From Selenomonas sp. GACV-9 (lineage in GTDB: Bacteria; Bacillota; Negativicutes; Selenomonadales; Selenomonadaceae): DNA of 64,000 bases. Positions 25,883 to 34,081 of the stretch are shown in pieces. How positions within the stretch are numbered: the stretch's first letter is position 1; each line of letters opens with the position of its first letter. The stretch is taken from the NCBI GenBank assembly GCA_900116485.1, contig FPAX01000001.1:62001-126000 (forward strand), written 5' to 3'. Under the pieces are notes generated by a model. It ran no database searches. It was not told the DNA's origin and was given only the letters and a program-made list of their open reading frames with translations. A program made the position numbers and the translations under genes.

Positions 25883-25946
25883 AAAAATCACTGTCCTGTA
25901 GAAATGGAACGTTGTTTAAATCCATGTACTGAGGACAGTGATTTTT
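25883..25946 (+). repeat. Nested inverted repeat B, terminator that abuts the pilB start
   Basis: Perfect 15-base outer arms (25883-25897 and 25932-25946; core CACTGTCCT / AGGACAGTG) enclose an inner ATGGA (25904-25908) and TCCAT (25921-25925) pair. The right arm ends in five T and is immediately followed by the pilB ATG. The only ribosome-site-like sequence for pilB, GAGGA at 25931-25935, lies in the right arm. Folding of the stem would therefore both end upstream transcription and hide the pilB translation start. It is a sequence relative of the element at 23500-23560. Confidence 0.7.
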
Positions 25947-27197
25947 ATGTTGGGGGAAGAAAGCAGTTGGAATCTGTTGACCGGTCAAGCCTTACGGGAG
26001 GTAAGACAGGGGCGTGTGTTGGCAGGAAAATCATCGGCAGTGGTGCGGCTGGTTGACTGGCTGATTGACCGGTCAATCGCGTATGGAGCAAGCGACCTGC
26101 ATCTTGAGCCGCTCGCTGACGGCATGCGCATACGTTACCGCCTCGATGGCATCCTGCAGCAGGCGCCCTATAAGATTCCGCATGAGCTTGTAGCACCAAT
26201 CCTTTCGCGGCTGAAGGTCATGGCGGGGATGGATATTGCCCAGCGGCAACGGCCACAGGACGGACATATCCGTTATGAGGCTAGCGGAAAGTCAGAGCTC
26301 GATATCCGCGTAGCGGTCATGCCAGTGCTTCATGGAGAGATGATGGTACTGCGGTTCATGAATCTCGCGTCGGAGCTCTTGGATATCGCAAGTCTCGGCT
26401 TTTCGGCGCAGAATCAGTCAAAATTCGAGGCGCTAATTCATCGGCCCGCGGGGCTTTTAGTGATAGCAGGGCCGATGGGTGCTGGCAAGACCACGACGCT
26501 TTATGCGGCGCTCAGTGAACTGAATCAGCCAGAGCGCAACCTGATTACGCTGGAGGATCCGGTGGAGCGGGAAATCCCTGGCGTCAATCAGGTGCAGATC
26601 AATCCCAAGGCCGGACTTGACTATCTGAGCGGGCTGAAAGCGGCCTTGCGGCAGGATACGCAGGTGGTGCTACTGTCGGAAATCCGAGATGCGCAGACGG
26701 CGGAAATGGCGGTGCGCATCGGCTTGACCGGTCATCAGATCATGACGACACTGCATACGGAGACGGCGTCGGCCGTGATATTTCGTTTGCTCGAGATGGA
26801 GGTAAAGCCATATCTGTTGGCGGCGACGCTGTCGGGCATCGTGGCCCAGCGGCTGGTGCGAAGGATCTGCCCCCAGTGCCGGGAGGAATATGAGCTGGCG
26901 TCCGATTCGACAGAGGCATTGCTGCTAGGTGAGCAGTATCAGGAAGGGATGCATTTATGGCGCGGACGAGGATGCAACCATTGCGGTGGTACAGGCTATC
27001 GCGGGCGGCTGGCTCTGCAGGAAGTCTTGCTGATTGATGAGCCTATCCGCCAGGCAATACTTGCTATGAGCAGCCGGCAGATAGTAGACAAGTTGGCCGC
27101 GCAGCAGGGAATGCAAGATCTTTGGCAGGATGGCGTAGCAAAAGCTGTGCAAGGACTGACGACGCTAGCGGAAGTCAAGCGGGTGCTTTATGGATAA
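25947..27197 (+). CDS. pilB: Type IV pilus/type II secretion assembly ATPase (PilB/GspE-like)
   Basis: 416 residues. AAA-type secretion ATPase with the N2 segment (ASDLHLEPLADGMRIRYRLDG) and a Walker A motif GPMGAGKTTTLYAAL near 177. The Asp box is LEDPVER, and the Walker B region is LLSEIRDAQTAEMAVRIGLTGH, with Ser where VGEIRD has Gly. The His box is TTLHTETA, and a CxxC zinc pair (CPQC and CNHC) follows. It lacks the N-terminal MshEN-type domain of full-length PilB. It powers pilus or pseudopilus extension at the inner membrane. ATG 25947 is the likeliest start; GTG 25938 lies inside the repeat stem. Three TGACCGGTCA sites lie inside. Confidence 0.88.
   Translation: MLGEESSWNLLTGQALREVRQGRVLAGKSSAVVRLVDWLIDRSIAYGASDLHLEPLADGMRIRYRLDGILQQAPYKIPHELVAPILSRLKVMAGMDIAQRQRPQDGHIRYEASGKSELDIRVAVMPVLHGEMMVLRFMNLASELLDIASLGFSAQNQSKFEALIHRPAGLLVIAGPMGAGKTTTLYAALSELNQPERNLITLEDPVEREIPGVNQVQINPKAGLDYLSGLKAALRQDTQVVLLSEIRDAQTAEMAVRIGLTGHQIMTTLHTETASAVIFRLLEMEVKPYLLAATLSGIVAQRLVRRICPQCREEYELASDSTEALLLGEQYQEGMHLWRGRGCNHCGGTGYRGRLALQEVLLIDEPIRQAILAMSSRQIVDKLAAQQGMQDLWQDGVAKAVQGLTTLAEVKRVLYG
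25978..26734. repeat. Three copies of the palindrome TGACCGGTCA inside pilB
   Basis: Exact copies at 25978-25987, 26066-26075 and 26725-26734, the first two as TTGACCGGTCAA. They encode Thr-Gly-Gln, Asp-Arg-Ser and Thr-Gly-His in pilB, so one protein motif does not explain them. They belong to a window-wide TGAC-NN-GTCA family (see findings). Confidence 0.8.
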
Positions 27198-27220
27198 GTG
27201 CAGGAGAGGAGGGCCTTAGG

Positions 27221-27814
27221 ATGCAGACAATTGAGCGGGGAAAAGATGGCGTATACCGCTGGGTATATGAGTTGAATCTCTATACGAATCCGACGATATT
27301 CTTGCTGGTCAGCAAGATATTCCTGGGGATAGCGGTGGCAATCAATATCTTTATCTTGCTGCTGGATGTTATCGAGAATGGTTTCCGGCTGGAACTCTTG
27401 GAGGATCTTGCCTTTGGCTTTGCCTGTTTCGTGGTGGGGATGCTGCTATTGACAGCCGTAGGCTATCTTGTCTATGCGTTTATCATGGGCGGCAAATATT
27501 GTGTGCTCTTTGAGATGGATGAGCAGGGCGTGAAACATACGCAGCTGCCACATCAGATAAAAAAAGCACAGGCTATCGGAATCCTGGCTCTCTTGGCAGG
27601 GGCGTCTGCGGGCAATCTGACGACGATGGGGTCAGGCCTTCTGGCGGCTTCGCGCAGCAGTACGTATTCAAGGTTCCGTGATGTGAAAAGCATAGAAGTC
27701 CTGCGCAGCCGCAATGTCATAAAGCTCAATGAACCGATGAACTACAATCAGGTGTATGCAGCTGACGAGGATTTCGCGTTTGTACTTGATTTTATTCAAG
27801 CGCGAGTGAAATGA
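27221..27814 (+). CDS. Two-helix membrane protein of unknown function
   Basis: 197 residues that I do not recognise. Two strong hydrophobic helices lie at about residues 22-48 and 60-88. A soluble C-terminal part follows (VLFEMDEQGVKHTQLP ... FRDVKSIEVLRSRNVIKLNEP), whose strand-rich pattern is like a small PH/YcxB-type domain. ATG 27221 follows GAGAGGAGGG. It sits 23 bases after pilB and could be co-transcribed with it. Codon use is like that of the core genes, so it may be an original neighbour of pilB or part of the inserted DNA. Confidence 0.6.
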   Translation: MQTIERGKDGVYRWVYELNLYTNPTIFLLVSKIFLGIAVAINIFILLLDVIENGFRLELLEDLAFGFACFVVGMLLLTAVGYLVYAFIMGGKYCVLFEMDEQGVKHTQLPHQIKKAQAIGILALLAGASAGNLTTMGSGLLAASRSSTYSRFRDVKSIEVLRSRNVIKLNEPMNYNQVYAADEDFAFVLDFIQARVK

Positions 27815-27832
27815 GTAAATCGCTTGCGAACG

Positions 27833-27841
27833 TGCTATAAT
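27833..27841 (+). promoter_or_regulatory. Extended -10 promoter before the P-loop kinase gene
   Basis: TGCTATAAT, an extended -10 element, 28 bases before the TTG start at 27869. No clear -35 is seen. It marks a new transcription unit after the membrane protein gene. Confidence 0.5.
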
Positions 27842-27868
27842 GGATATAGCATATTTCGAGGTGAGAGT

Positions 27869-28381
27869 TTGAAGGTAATCAATTTTTATGGCGGTGCAGG
27901 GATTGGCAAAAGCACAATCGCCGCAGACATTTTTTCAAAACTGAAACGCAAAGGGCACAAGACGGAACTGGTGGGAGAGTATGCCAAGTGGCTCTGGTAT
28001 CAGAATGCCACGGATATCGTGCAGGATCAGTTGTACCTTTTTGCTGAGCAGGTACATCGGCTCAAGACATTGGAACGTTATGGCGTGGAGTATGCGGTAT
28101 GCGATTCACCGCTGCCGCTTAACATCATCTACAACAGCGAGCCGGATGATTTATTTGACCAGCTCGTGCTGCATGAACATGCCAAGTTTGATAACGTGGA
28201 ATATCTTTTGCGGCGGAATGATGATTTCATCAGTATCGATGGCCGTAAGGAAACCAATCTGGAGCGGGCCAAGGTAAAAGACGAGGAAATCAAGAAAGTT
28301 TTGGAGGGAGCTGGCATCAGCTATTCGGTCATATCTCCGTGGGAGACCGATAAAGTGCTGCTGGACTTGAAGATGAAATGA
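27869..28381 (+). CDS. Phage-type P-loop nucleoside kinase/ATPase (AAA_28-like)
   Basis: 170 residues. The Walker A motif FYGGAGIGKSTIAADIF is at the very N-terminus. ELVGEYAKWLWYQN, the QLYLFAEQVHRL segment and AVCDSPLPLNIIY follow. This set is found in small ATPases of phages and mobile elements related to the NadR nicotinamide-riboside kinase group. The substrate is unknown. The start is TTG 27869 after GAGGTGAGAG. The stop overlaps the next start (ATGA). Its presence marks the DNA between pilB and pilT as containing mobile-element genes. Confidence 0.75.
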   Translation: MKVINFYGGAGIGKSTIAADIFSKLKRKGHKTELVGEYAKWLWYQNATDIVQDQLYLFAEQVHRLKTLERYGVEYAVCDSPLPLNIIYNSEPDDLFDQLVLHEHAKFDNVEYLLRRNDDFISIDGRKETNLERAKVKDEEIKKVLEGAGISYSVISPWETDKVLLDLKMK

Positions 28382-28596
28382 AGATGGAACAAGATAAGCG
28401 TGCGATTCCCCAGACGGGAGAAATATGGCAGCATTTCAAGCAGAAGGAATATAAAATCATAGCCTGTCCGGCAATCCATACCGAGACCGAGGAGCCTTAC
28501 TGCGTATATCAGGCACTGTATGGCGACTCGTTTATTGGAATGGCGATAAAAACTATCCAATCTGGGATGCAGGCAACCATGGCGGCTCCTGCATAG
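28378..28596 (+). pseudogene. DUF1653 protein, truncated at its C-terminal third
   Basis: The first 49 or so residues follow the DUF1653 pattern (IPQTGEIWQHFK, YKIIACPAIHTETEEP, VYQALYGD). The family then continues with a strand and an RPLxMF ending. Here, after YGD (about 28526), the frame changes to unrelated SFIGMAIKTIQSG and stops at 28596. The gene is therefore cut. Its start overlaps the stop of the kinase gene (ATGA). Confidence 0.75.
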
Positions 28597-28889
28597 ACTT
28601 GAGTTCTGCTGTATTGAAGGCGGACAGCAGCCGTGAATGCTTGATTGCGGTATTGGATTATTCGGTTAATTTTGATACAGACAGCATGGCATCAAAAGGC
28701 GTTGTCCAGTTCCGGGAAAACAAGAAAACAGGGAAGCTGTACTTCAAGGTGGAAGGAAGTAAATGGGGCTGGCAGGAATTTGGCTCCAGTTCACACAAGG
28801 AAGTGTATTATCTTGTGAAGTCGTGGTTGGTAAATAAATGGAATAATGTAAATATGACCATCAAAACAGGCAGTGTCTCCTTTGCATAA
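28527..28889 (+). pseudogene. C-terminal fragment of an unidentified protein
   Basis: In the frame ending at 28889 the reading is clearly protein-like from about 28533 (YWNGDKNYPIWDAGNHGG, then DLSSAVLKADSS ... GKLYFKVEGSKWGWQEFG ... KSWLVNKWNNVNMTIKTG). It has no proper start: the only candidate is a TTG at 28599 without a ribosome site, in the middle of the conserved-looking stretch. It appears to be the tail of a longer gene joined out of frame to the DUF1653 fragment. I do not recognise the parent protein. Confidence 0.6.
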
Positions 28890-29117
28890 AAGTGTAGAGG
28901 GAATGCTGCCTATTGTCATTTATATGGTATAGGTAATGGCATTGATATCGGGGCGAACTGATCATAGGTGGGAAACTTAACTGCTAGTAGCTGGATATGA
29001 GGCGATATGTAGGCACCATAAGTCCTTTAGCAGGTTTTTCCTAGCATGAGTCGAATATATAAAGGAAACTCCGTACACTCATGTGAAGGCAGTCATACTG
29101 TGAAGGGGGGGAGAACT
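28890..29117. other. Gap before the PcfJ-like pair, AT-rich
   Basis: 228 bases with no convincing coding, terminator or tRNA. It is the left side of the AT-rich block. A long extension of the downstream frame starts at ATG 29046 but has no ribosome site. Confidence 0.5.
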
Positions 29118-31268
29118 GTGGTTGATAAGGCTTATATGTTAACAAGAAACAATGAATGGCAAAAAAGTTCTGATCGAGTGTTCAGAGAAACTGACATCAC
29201 AGAACTTCCCTATAGATTGATTGTTGGTTCAGAAAGCTCCATACAGGAACAGCTTATCTGGTGCCAGAAACACAGACAGTTTGAAGCCGTTAGGTCCGAT
29301 TCTCAAGAAGAAACCATATCGGATTTTGGATGTAAATTTACCGGAGTATATGTGTTAGTTATGGAGACACCTGATGATATACATCAAGAGGATGCTATAG
29401 AAGCAAAACCAACCAGGTGGCGTATCTATCAAAAAAAGACGTTATCTCCAATATTTGTGGCTGCAGATGTGGCAAAATTGCGATTTATGGTGACACCAGG
29501 TAAAGGTGAGACGCCTGCTTTTTTGTCTGGTGTTAGGGTTGAATGGGTAGTCAGAAGTATATCAATAGATGTTGCAAAAGACAAATTTATATACAACAGC
29601 TTGTATACACAGAGACACATAAAATATCGGTACCGTTATGAGCTTATTCCGATTCCTGCTAAAATCACAAACGAATTGTTTTCAATGTTGATTAACGACG
29701 CTGAAATGTATTATGGAGTTGAGCCTATAAAAGATGATGCTTATACAGGGTTTGTAAAAATCAAAAACTTCATGGCGTATCCACTCAATAGAAATGTTAT
29801 TGAGATACAAAAGATACGAGATAATAGACGAGAGAGAAGTAATGATTTTCAAGAATTGTTTCCTAGGAATCAACGAGATATTGGTGCGGCATTATGCCAA
29901 TACATAGGAATAGATAATCCTCCCCAATCTCTGGTAGATACATGTTCTGAAAATATATATGCTGCGTTAAACTATAAAGTTTATCAAGCTTTTGGGTTTA
30001 AGTCTGAGAAAGCCATAGCGCGGTTATGGAATAATAAAAGTTGTTTTGGGAAAAAGCTGTTAGATCTTAAGTATGATGAAGCAGATAAAACGAGCTTTTG
30101 GTGGAAACGGACAGCGAACTTCATAGCGTGGTTGCTGAAAGATAGCGATGAAGTTGTAATAGCAGAGATGCTTAGTAATACGTACTATCATTCTTATGAA
30201 GAGATAGATACTGAGGAAATGCTGGATATATTCAGTAGGTCTAAAAAGCGATTACCCAAGCCTGTTTTAGAGCAATTTAAAAAAGAAGGTTTTACCTTTG
30301 AAGTTTATAATGTGTTGAAGCGGACTGAGTTTCTTCAAAATTTCCTATATATGGATTTAAACATTCCTGTAGGTGTTCAGGAATTTGAATGTAACATAAA
30401 TGGTTATAATTTTCGACTTGTTCGTCATACGTTATACCTTCGGCGTATAAGTGAAGCTATGGATAGTAAACTTGAGTACCGGTGGCAGGAAATAGCCGAT
30501 TACAGTACTATATTATTCACTATAGATATTAACGGAATATATGTTGCTTATATTGAAGTAAGATGGGATGTAGATAGATACACTGAGAAAAATAAGTTCG
30601 AAGTTATTTCCCTATGTGGTCCTAACGATAGGCCGGTTCCACTTTTTATAAAGCTACTATGCTATTATTGGGCTGCATTGAATAGATTTTATGGGGCTGA
30701 TGGAGCGCTGAAACTGGATAGGGAAGAGAAATGGCTCTATAGGCGGACAAAATACAGAGTACAGCAGTTAGACCCCAATAGTGTCGTCTACGATAATTAT
30801 CATCTAGATGAAATGCTAGATCTTCCAGCCTATACTAGGACAACGGGATATTATGTTATTTTAGAGCGCCGATTAAGAAAACAGGAGAATATTCAACGTA
30901 TGTCAATGGCATCTTGGCAAAGTGCTGATGATGAGTCATCTTACTTGCAGTATCTATTGCCGTGGATAACTCCTATATGGGAAGATGCACAACATGAAAA
31001 TCCTGGTGCTGAATATATTTTAGGGCTTATTTACAGTTCTGGTCGATATATACCTGTTAATAAAGAACGTGAAGCATTTTGGCTTAAGCGATCCGCAAGA
31101 CATGGATATTTACCAGCTATGGAAAAGTTGGCGAATAGTGCCTTACAAGATGGGAATAAGCAGTATGGTAAAGAAATAATGGTTAAAGCCGCTAAATTGG
31201 GGAGCGATAGTGCATTTTCATGGTGTGTGGAGAATGTAACTCCTGTTGAATATGCTATCCTGGGGTAA
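29118..31268 (+). CDS. PcfJ-family paralogue A, motif-less, with Sel1-like C-terminus
   Basis: 716 residues from GTG 29118, six bases after a G-rich ribosome site (AAGGGGGGGAG); ATG 29046 has none. Shared with the next gene are WCQKH near 48, YIGIDNPPQS near 262, a middle region, and EGFTFEVYNVL near 390, the usual lead-in to the PcfJ C-terminal domain. INGYNFRL near 427 and LCGPNDRPVP near 500 also fit PcfJ. Where active-looking PcfJ proteins have the Leu-x-Asn-Cys-Val motif, this one reads AMDSKLEYRW, so the motif is lost. Residues 625-705 resemble Sel1 repeats (GAEYILGLIYSSGR, EAFWLKRSARHGYLPAMEKLA). It is AT-rich with many ATA, AGA and TTA codons, unlike its surroundings. Function unknown. 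Confidence 0.7.
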   Translation: MVDKAYMLTRNNEWQKSSDRVFRETDITELPYRLIVGSESSIQEQLIWCQKHRQFEAVRSDSQEETISDFGCKFTGVYVLVMETPDDIHQEDAIEAKPTRWRIYQKKTLSPIFVAADVAKLRFMVTPGKGETPAFLSGVRVEWVVRSISIDVAKDKFIYNSLYTQRHIKYRYRYELIPIPAKITNELFSMLINDAEMYYGVEPIKDDAYTGFVKIKNFMAYPLNRNVIEIQKIRDNRRERSNDFQELFPRNQRDIGAALCQYIGIDNPPQSLVDTCSENIYAALNYKVYQAFGFKSEKAIARLWNNKSCFGKKLLDLKYDEADKTSFWWKRTANFIAWLLKDSDEVVIAEMLSNTYYHSYEEIDTEEMLDIFSRSKKRLPKPVLEQFKKEGFTFEVYNVLKRTEFLQNFLYMDLNIPVGVQEFECNINGYNFRLVRHTLYLRRISEAMDSKLEYRWQEIADYSTILFTIDINGIYVAYIEVRWDVDRYTEKNKFEVISLCGPNDRPVPLFIKLLCYYWAALNRFYGADGALKLDREEKWLYRRTKYRVQQLDPNSVVYDNYHLDEMLDLPAYTRTTGYYVILERRLRKQENIQRMSMASWQSADDESSYLQYLLPWITPIWEDAQHENPGAEYILGLIYSSGRYIPVNKEREAFWLKRSARHGYLPAMEKLANSALQDGNKQYGKEIMVKAAKLGSDSAFSWCVENVTPVEYAILG

Positions 31269-31281
31269 GGAGGGATTAGTC

Positions 31282-32895
31282 ATGGACAGCAAACTGCATT
31301 TCCCAATTCGTGAAAGCTTTTACTTTGATGCGGAGATAGGGCAGTGGATTGCTGATGAAAGTGGCCTCCATAGCGATAGTCCTCCTACGGATGAAGAGAT
31401 TTCCCTAATCTTTCCAGCTAATAGGAATAGTTTATGGAGTGGTGATTCTAAGAAGGTGGTATGGTGTCCTTTGCATCTTAGATATGAACCGTGGACAAGT
31501 GGAGTTAGGAAGGAACACTGTAACTTAAAGCAAAAACACTGCATACTTGATGCCGTACCTCAAGCCCAAAAGATGATTTTTGCTACGGGGATATGGCGTT
31601 GGTGGATATTGCAAGAATCGCCACAGGATGATTTGAGGATACTGGCTGAGTGGATAAGCGTAACCTGTGAAAAGAAATTTATTCTGTCGAAATTGGGGTC
31701 AGTGCTTATTCCGCATATTGTGAAAGTCAGTCAAGCTGGATATAAAATCAACCTATTCAGCAGAATAGGTTTTGAGGAAGGGTTATTTGCACGTAGATAC
31801 CAAGATAAATTTCCAGAAGCAGTGACAAAAAGGGTGTTGGAGATCATCACAGAGTTGCTACGTATAATCTGTGGACGTTATGTAATGCTGCCTCAATGTA
31901 TGGAAAAGTATGGAGTTTATACTAGTGACCTGCACAGAATAGCACAATTTCCAAATGATGTGCATATAAGTTATTTGCAGAATTTCTTAGGAGAGCAGTT
32001 TTTTGAAGAAAACTGTTTGGATGAATGTGCTGATCACTATCTATTAGTGTGCTCGTACATTGGGATTAATCCACCTGACAGTATAAGAAAAGAGTATTTA
32101 AAGAATCCGTATGCAATAATCATATACTTTTGGTTAATAAGGTTGGGATTTAAAGATATTAATGCAATAAGATTGTTTTTCTGTGAAGCTATCGTGGGAA
32201 GGACCTATTTTGGCAAAGTGTATTTTGATTCTGAATATCGTTTGATACGCCGATTTAGCCTTCCTTGTACTGGAAGTGGTATGGATTTTGTCTTTTATGT
32301 ACGCTGGATGCTACGTAATGGTAAAGGTGAAATGTATCTTGCCAGGCAGATAGTAAAGCTTTTGTCAGATGGATGGCAAAGGTGGTATGATGATATGCTT
32401 AAAATGTTCCATCAATACTATCCTTTCTTGTCTGAAGAAACAAAGCAAATTGTAAAGAAAAGAGGCATATGTGGAGAATCACATGATGCTTTGGTACATG
32501 AATCCTATGCAGTAGATATGAAAAGGATTTCTATTGATTATAAGTCGCCGATGATTCAAGGCATGAATTCTTTTTTTGATGGATTGAAGTTCCATGTTGT
32601 TACTGATACAGCTGAACTTCCTATTATTGGCCGGCATTTATCAAATTGTGTAGCCAGTTACGCTGATCGTATGTTGAAAGGACTTTGTGTTATTGTGACG
32701 GCTTCAGACAGTAAAGATTACCAGGTTTGCATGGAAATTACCATTGATGGTAAGAATGAAGAAGGGTTGGTAAATAAGCTAAGTTTAGTGCAATGCTTGG
32801 GTAGATATAATCGTCGACTACAAGGCAACTTGTTAACCGCATGTAGAAACTGGTCAGCACAGAATAAAATTGCCATAGCATGCCATGATATTTGA
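31282..32895 (+). CDS. PcfJ-family paralogue B with intact NCV motif
   Basis: 537 residues from ATG 31282, which follows TAAGGAGGG; an in-frame ATG at 31246 lies within the previous gene. It is collinear with paralogue A: WCPLH near 61-65, YIGINPPDS near 259, then HDALVHESYAVDM. The C-terminal PcfJ domain has GRHLSNCVASYADRML near 450-465 (NCV at 455-457), VCMEITIDG and LVQCLGRYNRRLQG. PcfJ is named from an enterococcal conjugative plasmid; its biochemical function is unknown to me. The gene starts 13 bases after A ends, so the two are surely co-expressed. It is AT-rich, a sign of horizontal transfer. Confidence 0.75.
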   Translation: MDSKLHFPIRESFYFDAEIGQWIADESGLHSDSPPTDEEISLIFPANRNSLWSGDSKKVVWCPLHLRYEPWTSGVRKEHCNLKQKHCILDAVPQAQKMIFATGIWRWWILQESPQDDLRILAEWISVTCEKKFILSKLGSVLIPHIVKVSQAGYKINLFSRIGFEEGLFARRYQDKFPEAVTKRVLEIITELLRIICGRYVMLPQCMEKYGVYTSDLHRIAQFPNDVHISYLQNFLGEQFFEENCLDECADHYLLVCSYIGINPPDSIRKEYLKNPYAIIIYFWLIRLGFKDINAIRLFFCEAIVGRTYFGKVYFDSEYRLIRRFSLPCTGSGMDFVFYVRWMLRNGKGEMYLARQIVKLLSDGWQRWYDDMLKMFHQYYPFLSEETKQIVKKRGICGESHDALVHESYAVDMKRISIDYKSPMIQGMNSFFDGLKFHVVTDTAELPIIGRHLSNCVASYADRMLKGLCVIVTASDSKDYQVCMEITIDGKNEEGLVNKLSLVQCLGRYNRRLQGNLLTACRNWSAQNKIAIACHDI

Positions 32896-33028
32896 GGTAG
32901 GAAAGATGCATGGGACGATAGCTATGGTTTGCGGATTATAGTATCAAACATTGGAGTTTTTTTCCTTGCAGGTATTTGGCTGTGTATGTAGAAGAAGTAC
33001 ATTATCATTGAAGCTACGGGGTGATGAT

Positions 33029-34081
33029 ATGTGCGAGGACATAAGTTGGCAGGATTTTATCAATAAAGCAATCAAAAAAGAAGCGTCGGATATTCATTTG
33101 ACCGTAGGCCAGCGGCCGCATATGCGCTGTGATGGTGTCTTGGCGCCTATGGATGACCTCTCGCTGACAGAGCAATTTATGTCAGAGTTCTGTTCGGTCA
33201 TTATGAGTGAGGAACAGAGGGCGCGGCTGGCCAAGGAAAAGGATATTGACTTGTCATGGAGCTTTGCGGGGCGGCGGTTTCGTGTCAATGCTTATTATCA
33301 GCAAGGACACCTTGCGCTTGCTATCCGCCTGCTGCCAGAGAGGATTTTGAGCCTGGCGGAGATTGGCGCGCTTAAGGCGTGGCAGAAGATGAAGATGCTT
33401 GAGCAGGGGCTTATATTGGTTACGGGCCGGACGGGATCGGGCAAGACTACGACGCTGGCGGCTTTCATCGAGGAGCTCAATCAAGAGAAATCGTATCATA
33501 TCATCACGTTAGAAGATCCTGTAGAGTTCGTTTATCAACCTAAAAAGTGTTTTATCAGTCAGCGTGAATATGGGCGGGACTTTTACTCCTTTTCGCAGGC
33601 ACTTCGCAGTGCGCTGCGCGAGATGCCTGATGTAATCCTCGTGGGCGAAATCCGTGATCGGGAAACCATGCAGACAGCGCTTATGGCTGCTGCCTCTGGC
33701 GTGCTGGTGCTGGGCACCTTGCATACGCGTTCGGCAGTCGATGCGGTCATGCGCATTGAGGGGATGTTTCCGCTTGACCAGCAGGACTCAATCCGGGCAC
33801 AGGTGGCTGAGGTATTGACCGGTGTTTTTGCCCAGCGGCTGCTCCCGTGCAGGCGTGGCGGCCGTGTCTGCATGGCTGAGGTGCTATTGACAGATCCTGC
33901 GGTGCGCAGCCTTATCCGGCAGGGGAAATACAGCCAGTTGGAGTCGGTGATGCTGAGTCATCAGCAGCAGGGGATGCAGACCGAGACGCTGGCACGGAAG
34001 ATGCTCTATCAGCAAGGCCTTATCACACGGGAGACAGCAGAGAAATGCTGCTGGGATGAGAGGGGAGGCGGATGGGCGTGA
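33029..34081 (+). CDS. pilT: Type IV pilus retraction ATPase (PilT-like)
   Basis: 350 residues. The N-terminal EASDIHLTVGQRPHMRCDG is a PilT-type N domain. Walker A is GRTGSGKTTTLAAF near 132, the Asp box is LEDPVEF, Walker B is VILVGEIRDRETMQTAL, and the His box is GTLHTRSAVDAV. There are no zinc cysteines, as expected for PilT as opposed to PilB. It would disassemble pili and drive twitching or DNA uptake. ATG 33029 gives the usual family N-terminus; the frame extension to 32951 is not supported. It overlaps pilC by 10 bases. Confidence 0.88.
   Translation: MCEDISWQDFINKAIKKEASDIHLTVGQRPHMRCDGVLAPMDDLSLTEQFMSEFCSVIMSEEQRARLAKEKDIDLSWSFAGRRFRVNAYYQQGHLALAIRLLPERILSLAEIGALKAWQKMKMLEQGLILVTGRTGSGKTTTLAAFIEELNQEKSYHIITLEDPVEFVYQPKKCFISQREYGRDFYSFSQALRSALREMPDVILVGEIRDRETMQTALMAAASGVLVLGTLHTRSAVDAVMRIEGMFPLDQQDSIRAQVAEVLTGVFAQRLLPCRRGGRVCMAEVLLTDPAVRSLIRQGKYSQLESVMLSHQQQGMQTETLARKMLYQQGLITRETAEKCCWDERGGGWA

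Noticed and set aside
28599..28889. Small complete gene of 96 residues
   Set aside because: The protein-like reading begins before the TTG in the same frame and there is no ribosome site, so it is treated as the tail of a broken gene.
29046..29117. ATG 29046 as the start of PcfJ paralogue A
   Set aside because: No ribosome site precedes it, whereas the GTG at 29118 lies six bases after a very strong one.
28890..33028. Integrated plasmid or integrative element with transfer functions, suggested by the PcfJ name
   Set aside because: No relaxase, integrase, replication protein, tRNA target or flanking repeats can be seen; PcfJ homology alone is not enough.
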